In this document: positions 7,723 to 14,448 of the stretch, one piece after another
How the letters are laid out: each line of letters begins with the position of its first letter
Numbering within the stretch: position 1 is the first letter of the stretch
Assembly: GCA_937941715.1 (NCBI GenBank)
Contig: CALDGX010000031.1
Span: 1 to 30,489 of the forward strand
DNA from: an uncultured Chloracidobacterium sp.
GTDB taxonomy: Bacteria; Acidobacteriota; Blastocatellia; Pyrinomonadales; Pyrinomonadaceae
Reading direction: 5' to 3'
DNA: 30,489 nt
Notes under the pieces: generated by a model
What the model was told of the DNA's origin: nothing
What the model saw: only the letters and a program-made list of their open reading frames with translations
Databases searched by the model: none
Position numbers and translations under genes: made by a program

Positions 7723-8319
7723 ATGAAAAGAACACTCTGGATCAGTATATTTGTGCTTGCGGTTTCGACGATCGGCCTTGCCGATATTCCGCGGCCTGAA
7801 CCGTCAAAAACCCCGAAGGTGAGATCGGCGATCGATTCGACGATGAACATCCGAATAAGCAGCGATGTCAGCGAAGCAAAACTCGTCATTCCGAGATCGC
7901 AGATCAAACAACTGCGAGCCGAACTCGAAAGGCTCGACGACGGTTCCGACGACACCGCCGAGGTCCCGAGGGTCAATGGGGTGACCAGGGTTCAAACCGT
8001 CGTCAGCGGGACACTGTTGAGCCTGGCATTGGTGTTTGGCGGAATTTGGTTCGTCCGCTCCGGCAAGGCCGGTACAAAACCCGGGCGTACGTTGACGGTT
8101 ATCGCGCTTGTAGCCGGGGTCGGGTCGGTCGCCTCGTACGTATATGCCAATGCAGGCCCTCCGCCGGAGGTCAGGAGCATAACGAGCAAGATGTTCTCGC
8201 AAACGCTGCAGACCTGGAAATGGGGCGGTGGAAAGATAAAGGTAGAGACCAAGACTGACGGTAATTCGATCGACCTTATCGTCCCGGAATCACCAAAGGC
8301 ACCGAACGGCGAAGAATGA
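7723..8319 (+). CDS. Two-span membrane protein of unknown family, paralogue A
   Basis: This 198-residue protein is not recognised. It has a signal peptide (MKRTLWISIFVLAVSTIGLA) followed by DIPRP, an exported region of about 70 residues, and then two adjacent membrane spans near residues 91-108 (SGTLLSLALVFGGIWFV) and 117-136. The spans are joined by a short basic loop RSGKAGTKPGR. A C-terminal exported tail of about 60 residues is predicted. The N- and C-terminal exported parts each hold a short beta-hairpin-like segment ending in a proline motif: MNIRISSDVSEAKLVIPRS and a similar IDLIVPESP. It is clearly paralogous to the next gene. A start at 7708 is possible, but the ATG at 7723 follows GGAG by 10 nt and gives a cleaner signal peptide. 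It is first in an operon-like series that ends with queC. Confidence 0.8.
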   Translation: MKRTLWISIFVLAVSTIGLADIPRPEPSKTPKVRSAIDSTMNIRISSDVSEAKLVIPRSQIKQLRAELERLDDGSDDTAEVPRVNGVTRVQTVVSGTLLSLALVFGGIWFVRSGKAGTKPGRTLTVIALVAGVGSVASYVYANAGPPPEVRSITSKMFSQTLQTWKWGGGKIKVETKTDGNSIDLIVPESPKAPNGEE

Positions 8320-8388
8320 TCTGATGAAATGCAGTTTGAACGGAGATCCGAACTTAAAACTTAACGGAGAAGGAATTTGGAGAAAAAT

Positions 8389-8994
8389 ATGAAAAAAGTG
8401 TTAGTGTTGGCGGCTGTTCTCTTGCTTGCCTCAGTTGCGATGTTCGCCGATATTGCCCGTCCCGGGACCAAGAAGCCCTCGCCAGTGCCTAAACCAGGGT
8501 CGAATACGGTGGCTAAGATGACAATTACCCTCGATGCGAATGTCAGCCAGCCCACTCTCAATATCCCCCGATCAAGCCTTAAATACTTACGGGCTGCCAT
8601 TGATGAATCCGGCATTGATCAAGATAATACGGCTGCTGTGACCGCTCCGTCATATTCCCGGACACCGACGTTTGTCAGCGGTATGTTCCTCAGTTTGGCG
8701 ATAGTGTTTGGCGGCATTTGGTTCGTTCGTTCGGGAAAGGCGGCAACGAAGCAGGGAAAGGCACTGGTGATCGTTGCAGTGCTCGCCGGCATCGGCTCGG
8801 CCGCGACCTATGTCTATGGCGATATTGCATTGCCCCGGCGTGATGAAATAAACAGTCGGCTATTCAATATGGACAAAGCATCGGATGCGTGCTGCACTGC
8901 CACATCAGACTTTGTCCAGATCAGGGTCTCAAATGGCGACGGTGTCGTCCTGCAGATACCAAAAGAAGATGGTAATGAAGAAAAGGCTCGATAG
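8389..8994 (+). CDS. Two-span membrane protein of unknown family, paralogue B
   Basis: The 201-residue product resembles the preceding one throughout. It has a signal peptide (MKKVLVLAAVLLLASVAMFA) followed by DIARP. A beta-like exported segment ends in LNIPRSSLKYLRA. The most conserved part is a membrane hairpin, with FVSGMFLSLAIVFGGIWFV, the loop RSGKAATKQGK, and a second span ending ATYVYGD. The C-terminal tail contains two adjacent cysteines and a strand pair ending VVLQIPKED. DNA identity is also high around the first span, showing true tandem duplication. The ATG at 8389 follows GGAG by 7 nt; an in-frame TTG at 8377 is less likely. It starts 69 nt after paralogue A and ends 21 nt before the histidine-rich membrane protein. 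No known domain is recognised. Confidence 0.8.
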   Translation: MKKVLVLAAVLLLASVAMFADIARPGTKKPSPVPKPGSNTVAKMTITLDANVSQPTLNIPRSSLKYLRAAIDESGIDQDNTAAVTAPSYSRTPTFVSGMFLSLAIVFGGIWFVRSGKAATKQGKALVIVAVLAGIGSAATYVYGDIALPRRDEINSRLFNMDKASDACCTATSDFVQIRVSNGDGVVLQIPKEDGNEEKAR

Positions 8995-9015
8995 AGCGGC
9001 AGCTATTAGTTGATC

Positions 9016-10020
9016 ATGCAGGAAATTCGCACAACGCGCATCTCGGTTACGGACGCACACTATTTTTTAGCGGCGTTCATAGCCGCATGCGCGATGGCGG
9101 CGGTTTTGATCGGGAGTTTCCCCTTGCAGGCTTCGATCGTGACGATCTTTCTGTTTGCCGGAGTTCACAATTTTATGGAATTCCGGTATTTCGCCGCCCG
9201 AATGCCTTTGCGGTGGGGTCGGTCGAAACAATACTACACGGTCGGGATCGGCGGCGTTCTGGTGTTAACGGCGGCGTACCTCCTGCTTTATTTCGGCGGC
9301 GGCAACTGGCTTTGGAATCTTGGCGATTGGCCATCGTTGATCGCCGGTTGGAATACGGCATTTATTCTGTGGGTCGGGTTGCTTTTCTACCTTCGGGGCC
9401 GTCAACGGCCAAACAGCGACTGGTCCTGGGCGTTTCCTGTCGCCTTCCTGCTTTCGGCCCTGGCTTGGCTCGTACCGCAATACTGGAGCCTTGCGTTGGT
9501 CTATTTTCATCCGTTTGTCGCCATGTGGTTTCTGGAACGCCAGATACGGCGGACACGACCTGAGTGGCTTCGGGCTTATCACGTGTGCCTCGCGTCGATC
9601 CCGGTGTTCGTTCTGGGACTGTGGGCAGTATTTGCGTCACGGCCAGCTTTGAGTGAAGAAACAACCCTCTTTTGGCGAATCACGCAGCATGCGGGCAGCG
9701 AGATATTGCCGGGTGTATCGAGCCATTTCCTTGTGGCCACCCATGTGTTTCTTGAGTCGATCCATTATTCGGTCTGGATCGTACTGATACCGCTCATCGA
9801 TCGTCGTGCCATCCCGTGGAAATTGAATGAAATACCCCTGTTTTCTCAAAAGGGCGGGTGGCCGAAACTCATAGTCGGGGCATTTGCCGTAAGTTTGTTG
9901 CTGGTCATCGCTTTCTGGACAGGCTTTGCTGCCGATTATACGTTTACGCGCGACGTCTATTTTGCGTTTGCGATCGGTCACGTGATGGCAGAATTTCCGT
10001 TTTTGATCAAGATGTTATGA
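9016..10020 (+). CDS. Polytopic membrane protein with conserved-looking His/Glu motifs, function unknown
   Basis: This 334-residue protein has about eight or nine membrane spans. Histidine and acidic residues cluster at the ends of spans: H51 and E55 in GVHNFMEFRYF, H165 and E174 in YFHPFVAMWFLERQ, H237, H243, E247 and H250 in SHFLVATHVFLESIHY, and H322 and E326 in GHVMAEFPF. This spacing suggests an intramembrane metal or haem site. The layout recalls membrane histidine-cluster enzymes such as Brp/Blh carotenoid dioxygenases or fatty acid desaturases, but the motifs are not theirs and I make no assignment. The ATG at 9016 is preferred to the TTG at 9010. It follows paralogue B by 21 nt and precedes another membrane protein by 43 nt. 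Confidence 0.82.
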   Translation: MQEIRTTRISVTDAHYFLAAFIAACAMAAVLIGSFPLQASIVTIFLFAGVHNFMEFRYFAARMPLRWGRSKQYYTVGIGGVLVLTAAYLLLYFGGGNWLWNLGDWPSLIAGWNTAFILWVGLLFYLRGRQRPNSDWSWAFPVAFLLSALAWLVPQYWSLALVYFHPFVAMWFLERQIRRTRPEWLRAYHVCLASIPVFVLGLWAVFASRPALSEETTLFWRITQHAGSEILPGVSSHFLVATHVFLESIHYSVWIVLIPLIDRRAIPWKLNEIPLFSQKGGWPKLIVGAFAVSLLLVIAFWTGFAADYTFTRDVYFAFAIGHVMAEFPFLIKML

Positions 10021-10063
10021 CGATCAATAGTCGAAGCTTGGGAAAGCCGCGCAGTATCTTGTG

Positions 10064-10498
10064 ATGTTTTTGTTTGACCTGATAAATGACCCGCCGGTCC
10101 AAAATCTGCCTATTGCCGACCTATGGCGTTTTTTGCCGATCGGTTATTTCTTTACGATTTTGATCGAAACGCCGGTCCTCGTTGTCGGCCTCTCGCCTAA
10201 GGTCACCTTGAAACAAAAACTGCTTTGCGGCATTTGGCTTACGGCATGCACCTATCCGATCGTCATCCTTGTCCTGCCGGCGGTCTTTTTTGGATCTTCG
10301 CGATTACTCTACCTTACGGTTGCTGAGATCTTTGCCCCGGTCGCGGAATGTTTGCTGTTTTGGCTGGCATTTCGCGGAAAGGGTGAACTCTCTTCGACGG
10401 ATTGGGTTCGGTCGCTCGCGGCGATCGTCGCGGCCAATCTTGCTTCATTCGGCTTTGGAGAGATAATGAATAGTAACGCTTGGTTTGGATTATTTTGA
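10064..10498 (+). CDS. Four-span membrane protein of unknown function
   Basis: The 144-residue product has four hydrophobic spans: about residues 23-42, 53-74, 80-102 and 116-134. Unusually polar positions lie inside or at the edges of them: E35 in IETPVL, C62 in ACTYPIV, E88 and E95 in VAEIFAPVAECLLFW, and E133 in FGFGEIM. Glutamates buried in three helices suggest ion or proton handling, or a metal partner site for the adjacent histidine-rich protein, but this is inference. The reading frame begins with GTG at 10061 followed directly by ATG at 10064; the ATG is chosen. The stop TGA is separated by a single base from the ATG of the next gene, indicating translational coupling. Confidence 0.75.
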   Translation: MFLFDLINDPPVQNLPIADLWRFLPIGYFFTILIETPVLVVGLSPKVTLKQKLLCGIWLTACTYPIVILVLPAVFFGSSRLLYLTVAEIFAPVAECLLFWLAFRGKGELSSTDWVRSLAAIVAANLASFGFGEIMNSNAWFGLF

Positions 10499-10499
10499 T

Positions 10500-10991
10500 A
10501 TGCGAAAACTATTCACAACATCGCTTTTCATCACATTGCTTGCGGCGGCCGTTATCGGCCAATCCAAGTTCACGACCTACGACAACGACCGATTCTACTT
10601 TTCGATCGAGTATCCGTCCGACGTTCTAAAAATGCAGGCGCCGCCGGCGAATAACGACGGGCGGACCTTTCGCTCGAAAGACAAGACGGTTGAGATGCGG
10701 GTTTGGGGCCAGTACAACGCACTGGACCGGACTTTGAACGAGGAGTACAACGAGGCTCTCGCGGGATATGGATCGGGTGTGACATATAAGGTGCTCGGCG
10801 AAAGTAGTTTCGTCATTTCGGGCACGGCGGGCGGTAAGATCTATTACCAAAAGACGATGCTCCGCACAGGCGGCGCGGAGGTCTTTTATACATTTACGAT
10901 CGAATATCCCAAGGCTCAGAAGAGTAGATTCGATCGGGCCGTCGCACGGATAGCCCGATCATTCAAATTTGATCCCGATGCCCAACCCTGA
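10500..10991 (+). CDS. Secreted protein of unknown function
   Basis: This 163-residue protein has a signal peptide (MRKLFTTSLFITLLAAAVIG) followed by an alpha/beta domain starting YDNDRFYFSIEYPSDV and ending RAVARIARSFKFD. The pattern of an opening aromatic-rich strand, FxIxYPxxV, and a final helix with RSFK resembles the broad PsbP/Mog1-like fold seen in many secreted bacterial proteins; this is a fold impression, not an assignment. No catalytic residues are evident. Its ATG directly follows the preceding stop codon, and its 3' end overlaps the queE start by 14 nt, so it is bound into the operon on both sides. Confidence 0.75.
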   Translation: MRKLFTTSLFITLLAAAVIGQSKFTTYDNDRFYFSIEYPSDVLKMQAPPANNDGRTFRSKDKTVEMRVWGQYNALDRTLNEEYNEALAGYGSGVTYKVLGESSFVISGTAGGKIYYQKTMLRTGGAEVFYTFTIEYPKAQKSRFDRAVARIARSFKFDPDAQP

Positions 10992-11637
10992 CCGATCGCT
11001 TAGAATTACGGAAATATTTCTTTCGATACAGGGCGAATCGTCCCATGCCGGTCGGCCGTGCTCATTTGTACGGCTGACGGGCTGCCCGATGCGTTGCGTC
11101 TGGTGCGACAGTGATTACACGTTCACGGGCGGCGAGAGGATGTCATTCGAGGAGATATTCGCAAAGTTGAAGGAATTCGACTGTGAGCTCGTCGAATTGA
11201 CCGGCGGCGAACCGCTCGCCCAAAAGGCAATGTTTCCTTTCATCACCGAGCTTTGCGATCGCGGATATGAGGTGCTGATCGAGACCGGCGGCTTTGTTTC
11301 GACTGAAGGGGTTGACCAGCGGGCCGCAGTTATTCTTGATGTAAAGTGCCCGGCGTCCGGCGAATCGGAGCGCAACCATTGGCCCAATCTCGACCGGCTT
11401 CGGCGGGACAAGGATGAGGTAAAATTCGTTGTTGCTAACCTCGATGATTGGGAATTTGCGAAGGAGATCGTTGAAAAGTATGACCTCGTTTCTCGAACAA
11501 ATGAGGTTTTAATATCGCCGGTTCACGGCATTGATATGCGGCCATTGGCCGAGGCAGTATCGCGGAGCGGATTGCCGATCAGGTTTAACTTGCAGCTTCA
11601 TAAATATATTTGGGGAGCGGACGTTCATGGTGTCTAG
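10978..11637 (+). CDS. queE: 7-carboxy-7-deazaguanine synthase QueE (radical SAM)
   Basis: The 219-residue protein is a compact radical SAM enzyme with the [4Fe-4S] motif CPMRCVWC (C36, C40, C43), preceded by the QueE hallmark FLSIQGES and followed by ELTGGEPLAQ. QueE converts 6-carboxytetrahydropterin to 7-carboxy-7-deazaguanine in the pathway to preQ0, queuosine and related deazapurines. The ATG at 10978 lies within the last codons of the upstream secreted-protein gene; the TTG at 10969 is an alternative start. The gene overlaps queC by 11 nt. QueD, which supplies its substrate, is not in the window and must be encoded elsewhere. Confidence 0.93.
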   Translation: MPNPDRSLRITEIFLSIQGESSHAGRPCSFVRLTGCPMRCVWCDSDYTFTGGERMSFEEIFAKLKEFDCELVELTGGEPLAQKAMFPFITELCDRGYEVLIETGGFVSTEGVDQRAAVILDVKCPASGESERNHWPNLDRLRRDKDEVKFVVANLDDWEFAKEIVEKYDLVSRTNEVLISPVHGIDMRPLAEAVSRSGLPIRFNLQLHKYIWGADVHGV

Positions 11638-12295
11638 TGCGATAGTTTTGGTTTCGGGCGGTATGGACAGCTGTGTCACGGCCGCCATCGCTCGTGCCGA
11701 AATTCAAGATCTTTCATTTCTCCACATCTCATACGGTCAGCGGACCGAGGCGAGGGAGCGACAGGCATTCAACGATATCGCCGACCACTATGGCGTCGAA
11801 GAGCGGCTCGACGTTTCGATCGAGTATCTCGCAAAGATCGGCGGTTCGTCGCTGACGGATGCTAGTATGGAGGTGACTGAGGCCGATCTTGGCTCGCGAG
11901 AGATACCGACCAGTTACGTTCCGTTTCGAAACGCAAATATGCTGTCGATCGCGGTGAGCTGGGCAGAGGTCATTGGAGCGGGCTCGATCTACATAGGTGC
12001 AGTTGCCGAGGATTCGAGCGGCTATCCGGACTGTCGGCCTGAGTTCTATGCGGCGTTTCAACAAACGATAATCGCGGGCACAAAACCTGACACGCGTATT
12101 GAGATCCGAACCCCGATCATCGAGCTTTCAAAGGCTGAGATCGTGAAAAAGGGAATCGAGCTTAACGCGCCGCTGCATCTGTCGTGGTCGTGTTACCGGA
12201 GCGAGACATTGGCGTGCGGCACCTGTGACTCGTGCGCACTGCGGCTTCGCGGGTTTTCACAAGCTGGGATCAACGATCCGATCGCATATCTCTAA
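11627..12295 (+). CDS. queC: 7-cyano-7-deazaguanine (preQ0) synthase QueC
   Basis: This 222-residue ATP-dependent amidating enzyme turns 7-carboxy-7-deazaguanine into preQ0. The PP-loop SGGMDS is at residues 10-15. Other family segments are SYGQRTEARE, YVPFRNANMLS, GAVAEDSSGYPDCRPEF and the C-terminal zinc site formed by C189, C197, C200 and C203 in SWSCYRSETLACGTCDSC. The ATG at 11627 lies inside the end of queE, with GGAG about 10 nt upstream, and gives the normal family length; the open frame extends upstream only through queE. The gene converges on the membrane protein gene at 12305 with 9 nt between the stops and no obvious terminator. It is the last gene of the plus-strand cluster. Confidence 0.95.
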   Translation: MVSSAIVLVSGGMDSCVTAAIARAEIQDLSFLHISYGQRTEARERQAFNDIADHYGVEERLDVSIEYLAKIGGSSLTDASMEVTEADLGSREIPTSYVPFRNANMLSIAVSWAEVIGAGSIYIGAVAEDSSGYPDCRPEFYAAFQQTIIAGTKPDTRIEIRTPIIELSKAEIVKKGIELNAPLHLSWSCYRSETLACGTCDSCALRLRGFSQAGINDPIAYL

Positions 12296-12304
12296 CGCAT
12301 CCAA

Positions 12305-12973
12305 CTATTCGAAACCGTCATCGGCCGAGCTTTCAAATTCAGCCTTTTTCGCCTCCAATGAGGCGATCTGATCTTTGAGCCTGGCGATCTCAGCATCGAT
12401 CTTTGCCGCGCTCGTTTCGCCCTTGCTCAGTTTATGAAAGACCGGCGTGACGACCGTAACCGACGCAATAATGATCGAAAGGACACCGATCGTTCGAGAA
12501 ACAACGTCACTGTCACCTTCGGGTTCGAACCACAGTATCCATAGCAAAATGCCATCGAGCACGATCGATGCGGCAAAAGCCAGATTTCGCGACCAAATGA
12601 ATTTTCGGTCCAGATCCGCCAGCGAAATGAGGCTCAATAATCCACATGTTGCAGCCATCATTGTCGCCGTAACGGTCGCCTTCGCGTACACGTCGCCTGT
12701 GTGCCTATGAAACCAGATCACCCCGATGACCATTATTCCGGCAATAATTGAAAAGGCGATCCCGGCAAATGGCAGTTGCCTCGCACCTTTCGCCTCAAAA
12801 TATGCTCCGCACGCCAATCCCAGGATGCTTGTGCATGTGATGGTGAATGTCGTCGCAAGGACTTTTGACTCAAACTCACCGAATTCGCCAAAAAGCAAAA
12901 CACCGATACCGATCAGGGCGCAGGTTGCGACAGAGGCTATCAGTATGTAAAGAAAGATTTTTCGAAGATCCAT
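12305..12973 (-). CDS. Six-span membrane protein with C-terminal coiled coil, unknown function
   Basis: The 222-residue product has six hydrophobic spans spread over residues about 7-180. A charged tail follows in which AKIDAEIARLKDQIASLEAKKAEFES forms a heptad-like coiled coil before an acidic C-terminus. No enzyme motif is seen. The ATG at 12973 follows a strong GGAGG by 8 nt, which decides it against the upstream in-frame start at 13006. It lies 55 nt downstream of the M16 peptidase gene on the same strand and may be cotranscribed with it. A scaffold or sensor role via the coiled coil would be speculation. Confidence 0.78.
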   Translation of the reverse strand: MDLRKIFLYILIASVATCALIGIGVLLFGEFGEFESKVLATTFTITCTSILGLACGAYFEAKGARQLPFAGIAFSIIAGIMVIGVIWFHRHTGDVYAKATVTATMMAATCGLLSLISLADLDRKFIWSRNLAFAASIVLDGILLWILWFEPEGDSDVVSRTIGVLSIIIASVTVVTPVFHKLSKGETSAAKIDAEIARLKDQIASLEAKKAEFESSADDGFE

Positions 12974-13028
12974 TTTAACGTCCTCCGGTTGGTGCGCCTT
13001 TTTCAAGCCAAATATAAGTCGGGTTCAG

Positions 13029-14297
13029 CTAAATAGCAAAGCACTCGCGGTCGAACGAAAGTCCTGCGACGTCGCCCAGTGCGGCAAATGCGACCTTTTC
13101 TGTCATAAATGATGTGGCGGCAAGATGGTTGATCTCGTCGACTGACACGGCCTCGATCTTTGCGATGGCTTCGTCAACCGGGATCTGCCGTCCGTGGAGC
13201 ATCTCAGATTGGGCAAGCGTCGCCGCCCTAGCCGCCGAATCTTCCAAACCGAGCAGAATGGAAGATACGGTTTGCTGTTTAGCGAGGTTCAGTTCGTCGT
13301 CATTGACACCGCGTTTTACGACGTCACTCATTTCGGCAATGGCCAGGTCGACAACCTCTGTGACCTGACCCGGCGAAGTTCCGGCAAAGATCGAAAACAT
13401 GCCGCAATCCTGATACATCACCGCAGACGCCCCGACACTGTAGGCGAGCCCGCGTTCCTCGCGGATCTTTTGCCACAATCGGCTCGATGTGCCGCCGCCA
13501 ATGATGTTTGCAAGTAGGTCGGCGGCGTAGCGGCGATCATCGCATGCCGAGACTAGCGGCGTCGCCAGGATCAAATGAACTTGTTCGAGATTGGCATTTT
13601 GTCTCAAAAGGATCGGTGCAGCAATTTTCGGCGACGTGGTGACCTGAGCAGAAACCGTCGCGGGCGCGGAAGAGAAGGCACTTCGAGCCATATCCACTAA
13701 TCGGTCGTGTTCGAGGTTTCCGGCGGCAGCAATGACAAGATTCGAAGGCGTAAATACCGCGTCGTGATATTTGCGCGTCCTCTCAGGATCAAATCTTCTT
13801 ACCGATTCGGGTGTGCCGGCGATCGACATCCCGAGGGGATGGCCGGGAAAGTATGCTTCGCTGAAGATCTCACCCAAAAACTCCTCGGGCGAATCCTCGA
13901 CCATCTTCATTTCTTCGATTATCACGCGCTGTTCACTCTCCAGGTCGGCAGCGTCAAATCTGGGTGCCGTCAGCATATCGGCGATCAGGTCGAAGGCCGC
14001 AGGCAGTTGGTCGTCAATGACCTTGATCGCAAAGCCCGTCTCTTCGTGAGTAGTAAACGCATCGAGGTTGCCGCCGAGGCGGTCCTGTTCGATGGCGATG
14101 TCGAGAGCGGAGCGTCTCTGCGAGCCCTTAAAAACAGTGTGTTCGATAAAATGCGAAATGCCGTTCAGTTCGATTGGCTCGTGCCGCGACCCAACGCGGT
14201 AAAAAAAGCCCAGCGTCGCCGACCGCACGCCCGGCATCTTGTCGGTCAGTATGCATAGGCCATTATCGAGGCGTGTTTGTTGGATATCTTCCTTCAT
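13029..14297 (-). CDS. M16 family zinc metallopeptidase (insulinase-like)
   Basis: This 422-residue protein carries the inverted zinc motif HFIEH at residues 49-53, followed by the conserved GGNLDAFTTHEETGF region and the distal glutamate region VIIEEMKMVED (E128/E129) that supplies the third ligand. The C-terminal half has the R/Y segment GGGTSSRLWQKIREERGLAYSV expected of the M16 substrate-binding domain. Both domains are present in one chain, as in bacterial processing-peptidase-like (PqqL/YmxG-type) enzymes. No signal peptide is visible, so the protein is probably cytoplasmic. The ATG at 14297 begins just before the conserved first strand. It is preceded by a 150-nt gap holding a perfect inverted repeat, then by the M14 peptidase gene. 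Confidence 0.92.
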   Translation of the reverse strand: MKEDIQQTRLDNGLCILTDKMPGVRSATLGFFYRVGSRHEPIELNGISHFIEHTVFKGSQRRSALDIAIEQDRLGGNLDAFTTHEETGFAIKVIDDQLPAAFDLIADMLTAPRFDAADLESEQRVIIEEMKMVEDSPEEFLGEIFSEAYFPGHPLGMSIAGTPESVRRFDPERTRKYHDAVFTPSNLVIAAAGNLEHDRLVDMARSAFSSAPATVSAQVTTSPKIAAPILLRQNANLEQVHLILATPLVSACDDRRYAADLLANIIGGGTSSRLWQKIREERGLAYSVGASAVMYQDCGMFSIFAGTSPGQVTEVVDLAIAEMSDVVKRGVNDDELNLAKQQTVSSILLGLEDSAARAATLAQSEMLHGRQIPVDEAIAKIEAVSVDEINHLAATSFMTEKVAFAALGDVAGLSFDRECFAI

Positions 14298-14368
14298 TGG
14301 CGAAAGGATAGAGCATAGCAGGTCACGGTGGGATGGTGGAAGTGAGTTGTCTGTTACTGGTGCGAATC

Positions 14369-14440
14369 AACCGCAGATGACGCAGATAACGCAGATCAAA
14401 AACTGATTTAATTGTCTTACTATCTGCGTCATCTGCGGTT
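14369..14440. repeat. Perfect 20-bp inverted repeat built from 9-bp CGCAGAT units
   Basis: Bases 14369-14388 and 14421-14440 are exact reverse complements, separated by a 32-nt loop. The left arm and its continuation contain the 9-bp periodic element CGCAGATNA about three times, and the right arm contains its complement. It lies between the M14 gene stop and the M16 start, both on the minus strand, and could act as a terminator or mRNA-stabilising structure. It has no T-run. Its look is that of a dispersed REP/REPIN-like element. Confidence 0.85.
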
Positions 14441-14448
14441 AGTTCAGC

